NCBI RefSeq assembly: GCF_021513215.1
Contig: NZ_CP090975.1
Coordinates: forward strand, 1,695,001-1,759,000
Source of the DNA: Suttonella sp. R2A3
GTDB lineage: Bacteria > Pseudomonadota > Gammaproteobacteria > Cardiobacteriales > Cardiobacteriaceae
DNA: 64,000 nt
Direction of reading: 5' to 3'
Part shown: positions 28,346 through 37,587 of the stretch, in pieces
How positions within the stretch are numbered: the first letter of the stretch is position 1
Layout of the letters: every line of letters begins with the position of its first letter
Made by a program: the position numbers and the translations under genes
Notes under the pieces: model-generated
The model's database searches: none
Told to the model about the DNA's origin: nothing
What the model saw: only the letters and a program-made list of their open reading frames with translations

Positions 28346-29173
28346 ATGAACTATATCCTCGCAGCACTTGATAATTCTGCTCAGCAAGCCCCTGTCACTG
28401 CAGCCGCGATTTGGGCGGCAGGGCGCCGAAAAGAAGGCATTCGCTTTATTCATGCGTTAGAAGAATCGGCCCCAAAAAAGCCAAACAAATCGCGTAAAAA
28501 TGATATAGAAGCGCAGCTTGCAGCGCTCGATGCCAAGCGTTATCGCCTCTCGTATGAACACGGCTTATTGCTGCTCAAAGATGCCGCACAAACCGCATTA
28601 GAAGCTGGGATTGAAGAGGTTGATATTCAACAGCGCCATGCCGCGTTGTTGCCAGCATTGATGGATTTCTCTCATGATGCGTCGTTGATTATTTTAGGCC
28701 GTCATGAAAACAAACGAAGCCAGGCTGATACGCTGGGCTCGCACGTTGAAAGCGTCTCAAGACGTGTGACATTGCCTATTTTGCTCACCACCGGCGCTTT
28801 TCACCCACCAAAGTCTGTGATGATTGCCTACGATGGTCGTGAAACCGCGCTGAACCTGATTAAAAAAATCAGCGAAGGGCCGATTTTGCATGGTCTGGAT
28901 ATGCATCTGGTGATGGTCGGCGATGATAGCGAGGCGCGCCAGGATGTGTTGCGTGAAGCGGCCGATATTTTGGCCAATACCGGTGGCAAGATTCATACCG
29001 CGCTGCTGCAGGGTAATGCCTGTCAGGTGTTAAACGACTATCAGCAACAGCATAACATCGACATGATGGTGATCGGCGCGTTCGCCCATAGCACCATGCG
29101 ACGGTTTTTCTTAGGCAGCAAAACGCTGACGATGATTGCTACCAGTCAGGTGCCTTTGCTGATTATGCATTAA
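28346..29173 (+). CDS. Universal stress protein with two UspA domains
   Basis: A 275-aa cytoplasmic protein of two tandem UspA folds: about 1-148 (starting YILAALDNS) and 152-275 (MIAYDGRETAL ... MVIGAFAHSTMRRFFLGSKT). The second repeat has the G-x2-G-x9-GS-type ATP-binding pattern in degenerate form. Such proteins support stress survival; the ligand here is unknown. lhgO starts 36 nt downstream. Confidence 0.85.
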   Translation: MNYILAALDNSAQQAPVTAAAIWAAGRRKEGIRFIHALEESAPKKPNKSRKNDIEAQLAALDAKRYRLSYEHGLLLLKDAAQTALEAGIEEVDIQQRHAALLPALMDFSHDASLIILGRHENKRSQADTLGSHVESVSRRVTLPILLTTGAFHPPKSVMIAYDGRETALNLIKKISEGPILHGLDMHLVMVGDDSEARQDVLREAADILANTGGKIHTALLQGNACQVLNDYQQQHNIDMMVIGAFAHSTMRRFFLGSKTLTMIATSQVPLLIMH

Positions 29174-29209
29174 AGGTCACCCCGATGCGACACAGACCAG
29201 AGCGAGCTA

Positions 29210-30415
29210 ATGAACGTTGATTTGGTGATTATTGGCGCTGGAATTGTCGGCATGGCGACGGCGCTCGCGGCACAGCGCCGCTTTCCAGATCGGCGGATTG
29301 TTGTGCTCGATAAAGCCGCGCATGCTGCGGCGCATCAAACCGGACACAACAGTGGGGTGATTCACGCCGGCGTTTATTATCCACCCGGGAGTCTGAAAGC
29401 TGAGCTGTGTCGCGCCGGTAATGCGGCGACCAAAGCGTTTTGTGATGCGCACGCTATTGATTATAGCGTGTGTGGAAAGCTGTTAGTGGCGAGTAACGAA
29501 GCGGAAGTTGCGCGCATGGAAGGGTTATACGAACGCTGCGCGGAAAATGGCTTAGAGCGTAGCTGGTGGTCCGCTGATGAATTACGCGAACGCGAGCCTA
29601 ATATTGTAGGACTTGCAGCCGTTCATGTGCCGTCAACCGGTATTGTTTCTTATGCGGCGATTACCGAAGAGATGGTCGAGGTGTTTTGTGCGGGCGGCGG
29701 TGAGGTGTTCTTTAATAGCGAAGTGATCGCGATTAATGAGCGCAAAGATGGGGTTGGCGTGCAGACAGAGGCACGTGAGATCAACGCACAATTTATGATT
29801 GCTTGTGCGGGCTTGCAGGCTGATCGCGTTCTGGCGATGATGGGGCAAAAGCCGGATTTTGTCATTTGTCCGTTTCGTGGTGAATACTATCAGCTACCCG
29901 CCAAACACAACGATATTGTTCACCATCTGATCTATCCGATTCCTGAGCCGGGGGTGCCATTTTTAGGGGTGCATTTAACGCGGATGATCGATGGATCGGT
30001 CACGGTTGGACCGAATGCTGTGCTGGCGATGGCGCGAGAAGGGTATCGAAAACGTGATATCGATTTAGGGGATTTATGGCAGATGATCACCCACCGTGGG
30101 ATTCGCCGTGTGTTAGCGAAAAACTGGCGCCATGGTTTGAAAGAGCAAGGCGATTCGTGGTTTCGTGCTCGTTATTTGCGCGCGGTGCAGAAATACTGCC
30201 CAAGCATTGGACTAGAGGATTTACAACCTTACCCATCAGGGGTTCGCGCGCAGGCTGTATCGGATGCCGGCGAGCTGATTGAAGATTTTCTTTGGCGTCA
30301 CACCCCGCGCAGTTTGCATGTCTGCAATGCGCCATCACCAGCAGCGACCTCAGCGATGCCGATTGCCGAGCGCATAATCGCCACGCTGGACAAAACACAA
30401 AAACATTATCTATAA
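29210..30415 (+). CDS. lhgO: L-2-hydroxyglutarate dehydrogenase/oxidase
   Basis: A 401-aa FAD enzyme oxidising L-2-hydroxyglutarate to 2-oxoglutarate, passing electrons toward the quinone pool. The N-terminal Rossmann motif DLVIIGAGIVGMATAL and VLDKA are seen. HQTGHNSGVIHAGVYYPPGSLKA is the LhgO-family signature. Its usual glutarate-pathway partner csiD is absent, so a metabolite-repair role for the side product of other dehydrogenases is likely. Confidence 0.92.
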   Translation: MNVDLVIIGAGIVGMATALAAQRRFPDRRIVVLDKAAHAAAHQTGHNSGVIHAGVYYPPGSLKAELCRAGNAATKAFCDAHAIDYSVCGKLLVASNEAEVARMEGLYERCAENGLERSWWSADELREREPNIVGLAAVHVPSTGIVSYAAITEEMVEVFCAGGGEVFFNSEVIAINERKDGVGVQTEAREINAQFMIACAGLQADRVLAMMGQKPDFVICPFRGEYYQLPAKHNDIVHHLIYPIPEPGVPFLGVHLTRMIDGSVTVGPNAVLAMAREGYRKRDIDLGDLWQMITHRGIRRVLAKNWRHGLKEQGDSWFRARYLRAVQKYCPSIGLEDLQPYPSGVRAQAVSDAGELIEDFLWRHTPRSLHVCNAPSPAATSAMPIAERIIATLDKTQKHYL

Positions 30416-30464
30416 TTAATGAAAGCTTGGTAACGTCCAAGTTTTACCACCAACGGAGAGAACG

Positions 30465-31466
30465 ATGAAAAAATCCCTATTAACCCTTGCCGCTGCAGCG
30501 GTGATGAGCATGAGTGCGGCCCAGGCTGAAGACCATGAATACATTTTGGCAACGGCATCGACTGGTGGCACGTATTACCCAGTTGGGGTTGCGCTGTCGA
30601 CGCTGACTAAGGTTAAATTGCAGCCGGAACATGGCTTGAGTGTTTCAGCAATCAGCTCAGCTGGCTCGGATGAAAATATCCGCCTGCTGGCCAACGATGA
30701 AGCGCAGTTTGCAATTCTTCAAGGTCTGTACGGCTACTACGCCTGGCAAGGCGAAGGCCCAATGGCGGAGGCGGGTAAGCAGGAAAAGCTGCGTTCGGTG
30801 TCGATGCTTTGGCAAAACGTGGAACATTTCTTGATTGACGGCAGCAAAGTTGATAGTGGCACGGTCAGTGATTATGAGGCGGTGAAAGGTGAGCGTATGG
30901 CGCTCGGCAAACGCAACTCGGGCACGATCGGTTCCAATGAGGTGCTTTTTGCAGGCCTAGGTATCGACATCAATAAAGATTTTGAATTGATGTATGGCGG
31001 TTATGGCCCAAGCGCAGATGCGTTGCAAAACGGTCAAGTCGCTGGCGCTTCGATTCCTGCGGGGGCACCAGCTGGTGCTGTAACCAAGCTGTTTGCAGCG
31101 GTTGGCGATAAAGCGGCTATTTTGGATGTTACCGATGAACAAATCGCCGCGATGGATGATGGGCGCGATCTGTGGACCCGTTATGTGATCCCTAAGGGTA
31201 CGTATGTTTCGGTTGATCGTGATGTGCAAACCATTGCCCAGCCAAACTTGCTCGCGACCTCGGTTGATGTATCTGAGGAAGATGTCTATCTGATTACCAA
31301 AGCGATTTATGAAAATTTGCCGTTCTTACAGGGTATCCATTCAGCAACCAAAGCGATGGCGCTAGAAAAAGCGATTGCTGGTTTGCCGTTGCCATTGCAT
31401 CCTGGCGCTGCCCGCTATTATCAAGAACAAGGCATCGAGATCCCAGAACGCTTGTTGGTTGATTAA
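30465..31466 (+). CDS. TAXI-type TRAP transporter solute-binding protein
   Basis: A 333-aa periplasmic protein with a signal peptide (MKKSLLTLAAAAVMSMSAAQA, cleavage near 21-22). ILATASTGGTYYPVGVALS is typical of the TAXI family. It captures the substrate for the downstream permease. Related systems carry dicarboxylates or glutamate-like acids, but the ligand cannot be read from the sequence. CGGAGA precedes the ATG. Confidence 0.92.
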   Translation: MKKSLLTLAAAAVMSMSAAQAEDHEYILATASTGGTYYPVGVALSTLTKVKLQPEHGLSVSAISSAGSDENIRLLANDEAQFAILQGLYGYYAWQGEGPMAEAGKQEKLRSVSMLWQNVEHFLIDGSKVDSGTVSDYEAVKGERMALGKRNSGTIGSNEVLFAGLGIDINKDFELMYGGYGPSADALQNGQVAGASIPAGAPAGAVTKLFAAVGDKAAILDVTDEQIAAMDDGRDLWTRYVIPKGTYVSVDRDVQTIAQPNLLATSVDVSEEDVYLITKAIYENLPFLQGIHSATKAMALEKAIAGLPLPLHPGAARYYQEQGIEIPERLLVD

Positions 31467-31540
31467 TTAACTTCCTATTGGTTTGAAAGGTTACGTTCAT
31501 CTTTTGGTGAAGAGACCGATAGACACCATTCACTATTAAC

Positions 31541-31562
31541 CTCCCTCTTTAACGAGAGGGAG
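31541..31562 (+). repeat. Intercistronic hairpin between binding protein and permease
   Basis: CTCCCTCT (31541-31548) and AGAGGGAG (31555-31562) form a perfect 8-bp stem with a 6-nt loop and no T-run. It probably stabilises the upstream mRNA or attenuates the permease, which would give more binding protein than permease. That effect is inferred. Confidence 0.6.
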
Positions 31563-31658
31563 CGATAACCCACTTTTTCCTTAATCAAGACATTTTTCGC
31601 TGTTTTTCAATGAGGAATGTCAGCAAATGCTCCCGCTTAGACTGACTCTGGACACCTT

Positions 31659-33776
31659 ATGACCTCCAATGCGACCAACCCGTTTTTGATTGCCGATAGC
31701 GGTAATCACCATCTTTCGCGTGTACTGCTAATCGCGTTTAACACCATAGCGCTAATCTTGGCGATTTTTAGCATCACCAATGCGTTTTATCCGCTGGTTT
31801 CTGAGCTGCAGCGCAATATCATTCATTTCATCGGCTTTGCCGCACTTGCGGTGATGTATTACCCACTGCATGTGGTGAATTATCGTTGGCGTAGTCAATG
31901 GCTGGATTTGATGCTCGGTTTGGGTATGGTTGTTGCGGCTGCCTGGTTTATGGGGATTGAAGATCAGGTGTATGTGCGCCAAAGTGCGCAAGAAGCGATG
32001 TTTTCAACCCTTGATTGGGTGTTTGCGGTGATTTTACTGCTCGGCACCCTCGAGCTGACCCGACGCACTACCGGTTGGGTGATCCCGATATTGATTGTGC
32101 TATCGGTGTCTTATATCAGTTGGTTGGGTGAGCTTTTACCCGGCGTGTTTCGTTTTGCCGGTCTTTCACCAGAAACGGTGTTGTTCCGCTCGATTTATGG
32201 TGATGATGCGCTCTTTGGCTCGATTGCCTCAATTTCCAGCACCTATGTATTCCTGTTTATCATCTTTGGCGCTTTTTTACTGCGCTCTGGTGCGGGCGAT
32301 TTTGTCGTGGATTTGGCGCGCGGTATCGCAGGGCGCTTTATTGGTGGACCTGGCTGGGTGGCAGTAATCGCCTCAGGTCTGACCGGGACAATTTCCGGTT
32401 CAGCAGTGGCTAATACTGCCTCAACCGGGGTGATTACGATTCCCTTGATGCAGCGCGCGGGTTTTCCGTCGAAATTCGCTGCTGGTGTGGAGGCGTCTGC
32501 GTCTACCGGTGGACAAATCATGCCGCCGATTATGGGCGCTGGCGCGTTTGTCATGGCGAGCTATACGCTGATTCCTTATGAACACATTGTCGCAGTCGCG
32601 TTCTTACCCGCCATCTTGTATTTTCTGTCGGTGGCGATGTTTGTGCGCATTGAGGCGAAAAAACAAGGGTTGAAACCGGTGAGTGAAGCGAATGTCAAAC
32701 CGCTCTCACAAACCTTAAAAGACCAAGGGGCGAGCTTTATTATCCCGATTGTGGTGCTGATTACGCTGTTAATTAAAGGCTATACGCCAACCTATGCGGC
32801 AGTCATCGGTATTATGACGATTATCGCAGCGAGCTGGTTAACCAAAACCAAGATGGGGCTGTCGGCGTGTCTTGAAGCGCTGATCAATGGCAGTAAAAAT
32901 ATGGTGATGATGGGCGTGTTGCTGTGCGCAGTGGGTTTAATCGTTAATGTGATCTCCACCACCGGGATTGGTAATACGTTTTCCCTGATGATCAGCAGTT
33001 GGGCTGATGGGAATTTATTGGTCGCGATTGTGTTGGTTGCGCTGGCGTCATTGATTTTAGGAATGGGGCTTCCGGTTACTGCCGCTTATATTGTGCTCGC
33101 GACCTTATCAGCGCCAGCGCTGACTGCGATGATGCTTGATAGTCAATTGGTGCAGATGATTGCTGATGGGGCGCTGCCAGAAAGCGTTGCGCCTTTATTA
33201 ATGCTCGCTGATCCTTCGATAGCGAGCGCCATTAGTGCGCCGATGCCGATCGCTGAAGCGCAGACGCTTTTTGATAGTGTGCCCGAAGAACTGCGTTTTA
33301 TGCTGCGTGATCAGGCTGTTGATCCGACAGTGGCGCAAACGGCGCTACTTTCTGCGCATATGATTGTCTTTTGGCTATCGCAAGATTCCAATGTGACACC
33401 ACCAGTGTGTTTGGCGTCATTTACCGCAGCGACGATTGCGAAAACGCCGCCGATGGCCACTGGTTTTGAAAGCTGGAAATTGGCTAAGGGGATGTACATC
33501 ATGCCGGTGCTTTTTGCCTATACCCCATTTTTGTCAGGCGATTGGGTGGCGAGTTTGTTGATCTTTACCTTCGGTTGTTTTGGTGTTTATGCCTTGGCTG
33601 CTGCGATGCAAGGGGCAATGGAGCGCCGCATTGGCTGGATTTATCGCGCACTACTTGCTGCTTGTGGGGTGGCGATGCTTTGGCCGAATGATATTGCGCG
33701 GATTGTCGGTTTAGCCGCTTTTGTGGTGCTGTTTATTTTGCAGTTTCGCCTAGGACAAAAACCCTCATTAACTTAG
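31659..33776 (+). CDS. TRAP transporter fused permease (4TM-12TM), TAXI type
   Basis: A 705-aa polytopic inner-membrane protein combining the small (DctQ-like) and large (DctM-like) TRAP subunits, as is usual for TAXI systems. GSAVANTASTGVITIPLM-type and EASASTGGQIMPPIMGAGAF motifs are hallmarks of the fused family. It pairs with the binding protein 193 nt upstream and uses an ion gradient, Na+ by family precedent. Confidence 0.93.
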   Translation: MTSNATNPFLIADSGNHHLSRVLLIAFNTIALILAIFSITNAFYPLVSELQRNIIHFIGFAALAVMYYPLHVVNYRWRSQWLDLMLGLGMVVAAAWFMGIEDQVYVRQSAQEAMFSTLDWVFAVILLLGTLELTRRTTGWVIPILIVLSVSYISWLGELLPGVFRFAGLSPETVLFRSIYGDDALFGSIASISSTYVFLFIIFGAFLLRSGAGDFVVDLARGIAGRFIGGPGWVAVIASGLTGTISGSAVANTASTGVITIPLMQRAGFPSKFAAGVEASASTGGQIMPPIMGAGAFVMASYTLIPYEHIVAVAFLPAILYFLSVAMFVRIEAKKQGLKPVSEANVKPLSQTLKDQGASFIIPIVVLITLLIKGYTPTYAAVIGIMTIIAASWLTKTKMGLSACLEALINGSKNMVMMGVLLCAVGLIVNVISTTGIGNTFSLMISSWADGNLLVAIVLVALASLILGMGLPVTAAYIVLATLSAPALTAMMLDSQLVQMIADGALPESVAPLLMLADPSIASAISAPMPIAEAQTLFDSVPEELRFMLRDQAVDPTVAQTALLSAHMIVFWLSQDSNVTPPVCLASFTAATIAKTPPMATGFESWKLAKGMYIMPVLFAYTPFLSGDWVASLLIFTFGCFGVYALAAAMQGAMERRIGWIYRALLAACGVAMLWPNDIARIVGLAAFVVLFILQFRLGQKPSLT

Positions 33777-33867
33777 GTGGTTTTTTCGCCGATACGATGG
33801 TTGGTTTGCTACACTAAGCGTTTGCTGTGTGTAGCACACAACGGGTAGAGAAAGAGACAGGTAGTGC

Positions 33868-35652
33868 ATGACCGTAGACCAGGGGATTGTTTTTCTTATT
33901 ATTTTAGCGTCGCTGGCGATGTTCGTTTGGGGGCGTTTGCGCTATGATTTTGTCGCCTTGTTGGCGCTGCTAATTGGTGCGGCAACGGGCGTTGTTCCAG
34001 CCGGAGAAGTCTTTTCAGGTTTTGGTCATCCGGCGGTGATTACTGTGGCAGCGGTGTTGGTGCTCTCTTATGCGGCGAGTAGCGCTGGTGTGGTGGATGT
34101 TTTAGCACGCTTGGTGACTAAAGTAGGGGATAATTTGCTGGTGCAGATTTTTACTCTGACATCTTTGGTTGCCGTCTGTTCGGCTTTTATGAATAACGTC
34201 GGCGCTTTGGCGCTGATCATGCCGGTCGCGATCTGGTTAGCGCGCAAATCGGAGCGTTCGCCGAGTCTGCTGTTGATGCCGATTGCTTTTGGTTCCTTGC
34301 TTGGTGGTATGCAGACGATGATTGGTACGCCGCCGAATATTATTATTACCGGCTTTATGCAGCAAGCAACCGGTGAACCGTTTGCGATGTTCGATTTTAC
34401 GCCAGTGGGTGTGGCGGCAACCGTTGTCGGGGTGGTGTTTATTTCGCTGATTGGCTGGCGGCTGATTCCGCAACGTAGTGAAGTGAGCAGCGAAGAAGAC
34501 TTATTTAAGATCGAGAGCTATTTAACTGAGGTTGTGTTGCCGGAGGGGTGTGATTACGACGACCGCACGCTGCACGATCTGATTAAAGCGGTTGAAGATG
34601 AAGCCGATATCAGCGTGGTGGCGCTGATTCGTGGCAATATTCGCCGTCCTTTGCCGTCAACGTTTGAAGTCTTGCACGAAGGCGATATTTTGATGGTTGA
34701 GGCGAGCCCGGAGAGTTTAAATACGCTAATCACCGTAACCGGTGTGGTGCTTGCTGAACAAGTGCCGCATGAAGAAGATGAGGCGGCAAAACGTGCTCAA
34801 GTGAAAATGGCGGAAGTGATTGTCACGCCGGATTCGTTGCTCGTTGGCAGCTCACTCACGCGGCTGGGCGTGCGCGAAGTTTATGGCATGAATGTGCTCG
34901 CGGTCGCGCGCCGTGGTCAGCGCCTGCGTCAACGCTTGAGCCGTATTCGCTTTATTCAAGGCGATATATTATTGGTGCAAGGTCGCGCCAATCGCCTGCC
35001 AAATACGCTGCGTGAACTCGGCTGTTTGCCTTTAGCTTCACGCAGCATCAGTATTGGTAAGCCACAAAAAGTGGCGCTCGCCAGCGCGATCTTTTTTATT
35101 GCGTTAGCATTAACCACTTTTGGTGTACTTTCAGCAGCAGTGGCTTTGTCGGCCGCCGCAGTGACGATGGTGCTCACGCGCATTATTCAGCCAGGTGAGT
35201 TTTATAAAAGTATTGATATGCCGGTGATTGTTTTATTGGCAGCGATGCTGCCGGTTGGGATGGCGTTGCAAAGTACGGGCGGTTCGGATTTGATCGCCCA
35301 GGGGATTTTATCCGTAGCTGGTCATTTATCACCAGCTATGATGCTGGTGGTGCTGATGAGCGCGATCATGCTGCTAACCAATGTGATCAATAATGCGGCG
35401 GCAGTAATTTTAGCTGCACCGATTGCGCTTAAACTCGCTGAAGGGATGAATTACCAACCAGAGGCGTTATTGATGGGAGTTGCTGTAGCGTCATCTTCAG
35501 CATTTTTAACCCCGATTGGCCATCAATCGAACACCTTAGTGATGTCGCCCGGCGGTTACCAATTCGGTGATTATTGGCGGATGGGGTTGCCGCTGTCGTT
35601 GTTGGTGATGCTGGTGACCATTCCTGTGATTTTGTGGCAATTTCCTGTTTAA
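33868..35652 (+). CDS. SLC13-family permease with two RCK_C (TrkA-C) domains
   Basis: A 594-aa inner-membrane transporter. The N-terminal half has membrane helices with MNNVGALALIMPVA and GTPPNIIITGF. A cytosolic insert of about 200-400 carries two TrkA-C domains (EGDILMVEA and QGDILLVQG). The second membrane half has TNVINNAAAVILAAPIA and LTPIGHQSNTLVMSPGGY. This YfbS-like architecture is annotated for sulfate, citrate or other anions; the substrate is unknown. The RCK_C domains suggest ligand gating. Confidence 0.88.
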   Translation: MTVDQGIVFLIILASLAMFVWGRLRYDFVALLALLIGAATGVVPAGEVFSGFGHPAVITVAAVLVLSYAASSAGVVDVLARLVTKVGDNLLVQIFTLTSLVAVCSAFMNNVGALALIMPVAIWLARKSERSPSLLLMPIAFGSLLGGMQTMIGTPPNIIITGFMQQATGEPFAMFDFTPVGVAATVVGVVFISLIGWRLIPQRSEVSSEEDLFKIESYLTEVVLPEGCDYDDRTLHDLIKAVEDEADISVVALIRGNIRRPLPSTFEVLHEGDILMVEASPESLNTLITVTGVVLAEQVPHEEDEAAKRAQVKMAEVIVTPDSLLVGSSLTRLGVREVYGMNVLAVARRGQRLRQRLSRIRFIQGDILLVQGRANRLPNTLRELGCLPLASRSISIGKPQKVALASAIFFIALALTTFGVLSAAVALSAAAVTMVLTRIIQPGEFYKSIDMPVIVLLAAMLPVGMALQSTGGSDLIAQGILSVAGHLSPAMMLVVLMSAIMLLTNVINNAAAVILAAPIALKLAEGMNYQPEALLMGVAVASSSAFLTPIGHQSNTLVMSPGGYQFGDYWRMGLPLSLLVMLVTIPVILWQFPV

Positions 35653-35667
35653 TCTAAGGAGGGAGCG

Positions 35668-36051
35668 ATGATTTTTGCTGATTGGTGTGTGTTAGTGGCG
35701 CTATTCTTGCCCTGGTTGTGTGCTGGTTATGGCAAATGGCAGGGTGGGTTTAGTGCGCGTGATAACCGCGATACACGCGGCTTTTTTGCTCGAGCTGAAG
35801 GGGTAGCGGCGCGGGCAAATGCGGCGCAGCAAAACAGTTTTGAGATTCTGCCAGCGTTTATCTTTGTCGTTTTACTGGCGCAATTCTCCGGTAATGCGGC
35901 AACCGCAACGATTAACCTGTTTGCCGCGCTGTTTGTGCTTAGTCGCGCGATTTATATTTGGTGTTACATCACCGATCGAGCAAAATGGCGCTCGCTCAGC
36001 TGGGGCTTGGGTTTGCTCTTTATTTTGATCCTGTTTGGCGCAGCGATCTAA
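35668..36051 (+). CDS. MAPEG family membrane protein
   Basis: A 127-aa protein with about four hydrophobic helices and the MAPEG-like segment RANAAQQNSFEILPAFIFVV (about 50-69). It resembles bacterial MAPEG proteins (glutathione-S-transferase-like superfamily) of unknown substrate. A strong AAGGAGGGAG ribosome site and 15-nt spacing tie it to the upstream permease gene. Confidence 0.8.
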   Translation: MIFADWCVLVALFLPWLCAGYGKWQGGFSARDNRDTRGFFARAEGVAARANAAQQNSFEILPAFIFVVLLAQFSGNAATATINLFAALFVLSRAIYIWCYITDRAKWRSLSWGLGLLFILILFGAAI

Positions 36052-36174
36052 AATACCGCGTGTGTGACACTTTGATCATCAGCGTTGGTGGTTTCTGCTG
36101 CGTTATCAGCTTATACTAAGGCAAGGCAAGTAAAAGCCGCTATTCCTATAAAGATAACAGCGTGAGAGGCAGAG

Positions 36175-37533
36175 ATGATCAGCATATACGATATGTTTAA
36201 AATTGGGGTTGGGCCATCGAGCTCGCATACCGTTGGGCCGATGAGAGCCGGCAAAGCATTCCAAGATTTGTTGCGCGAAAAAGGGCTGCTTTATGACATC
36301 ACACGGTTTCGTGCGCATGTCTATGGCTCGCTTTCCTACACCGGGCGGGGTCATGGTACGGATGGGGCGATTATCGCTGGGCTGGCCGGGTGTGAGCCGA
36401 ATACCGTTGATACCGATGCGATGCCGGAGATGATTGAACGGATCAAACAAGAAAAACGCATCGCGGTTGATAGCACGCTGAGTGTGGATTTTGATTACGA
36501 ACAGGATTTTACATTCCATAAAGAAAACCTGCCGCTACACGAAAATGGTTTACGCCTTGAAGCGTATGCCGATGATAAGCTCATACTGAGCGAAGTGTAT
36601 TATTCGATTGGTGGCGGTTTTATCGTTGACGAAGCGCATTTTGGCCACGAACCGGAAGCGGGCGAAACCCATGTGCCGTATCCTTATCAGTATGCTGATG
36701 ATCTACTTGCGCATTGTGACGAGCATCATATCCGCTTATCGACCTTGATGCTGCGCAATGAATGTGCGCTGCATAGTGAATACGATATTCGTGCGTACAG
36801 TAATGAGATTTGGTCAGTGATGCAGGGGTGTATTGAACGTGGGCTGAATCATGAAGGGGTGTTGCCGGGTAAGCTGCGCCTGCCGCGGCGCGCGCCACAG
36901 CTAAAACAGCGCTTACAATCTAACGAACAGACCAACGACCCGATGAAGCTTATTGATTGGGTGAATATGATCGCTTTTGCGGTCAATGAAGAAAATGCGG
37001 CCGGGGGACGGGTGGTGACCGCGCCAACCAACGGGGCGTGCGGTATCGTTCCGGCGGTGCTTTCTTACTACAATAAATATATTCAGCCGCTGGATGAGGA
37101 CACCACGCTGCGTTATTTCCTCGCCTGCAGCGCGATTGGCAGCTTGTATAAAATGAACGCCTCGATTTCCGGGGCGGAAGTGGGTTGCCAAGGTGAAGTC
37201 GGCGTGGCGTGTTCGATGGCAGCCGGCGGGCTGACCGATATTATGGGCGGCACGGCGGTACAAGTATGTGTGGCGGCAGAAATCGCTATGGAACACCATT
37301 TGGGGTTGACCTGTGATCCATTGAGTGGTTTGGTGCAGGTGCCGTGTATTGAGCGCAACGCGGTATCCTCGATTAAGGCGATTAATGCCTCGCGGATGGC
37401 GATGCTGCGCAGCTCAAAATCAGCTGTTTCCCTTGATGAAGTGATTAAAACGATGTACGAAACCGGCAAAGACATGCATGTGAAATACCGCGAAACCTCG
37501 ACGGGTGGCTTAGCAAAACATGTGCCGTGTTAA
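36175..37533 (+). CDS. sdaA: L-serine dehydratase, single-chain iron-sulfur type
   Basis: A 452-aa enzyme deaminating serine to pyruvate with an oxygen-sensitive [4Fe-4S] cluster. The N-terminal MISIYDMFKIGVGPSSSHTVGPM is diagnostic. Cluster cysteines occur in GCQGEVGVACSM, GLTCDPLSGLV and VPCIERN. GAGAGGCAGAG precedes the ATG. avtA, which uses pyruvate and alanine, lies 54 nt downstream. Released aminoacrylate fits a need for RidA. Confidence 0.96.
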   Translation: MISIYDMFKIGVGPSSSHTVGPMRAGKAFQDLLREKGLLYDITRFRAHVYGSLSYTGRGHGTDGAIIAGLAGCEPNTVDTDAMPEMIERIKQEKRIAVDSTLSVDFDYEQDFTFHKENLPLHENGLRLEAYADDKLILSEVYYSIGGGFIVDEAHFGHEPEAGETHVPYPYQYADDLLAHCDEHHIRLSTLMLRNECALHSEYDIRAYSNEIWSVMQGCIERGLNHEGVLPGKLRLPRRAPQLKQRLQSNEQTNDPMKLIDWVNMIAFAVNEENAAGGRVVTAPTNGACGIVPAVLSYYNKYIQPLDEDTTLRYFLACSAIGSLYKMNASISGAEVGCQGEVGVACSMAAGGLTDIMGGTAVQVCVAAEIAMEHHLGLTCDPLSGLVQVPCIERNAVSSIKAINASRMAMLRSSKSAVSLDEVIKTMYETGKDMHVKYRETSTGGLAKHVPC

Positions 37534-37587
37534 TCGCGCGATTTATCGGTAACATAGCGCATAAGTGTTTATTAGAAGGCAAGTGTG

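Noticed and set aside
36060-36085. TGTGA-like CRP site upstream of sdaA
   Set aside because: The second half-site does not match TCACA at 6-bp spacing.
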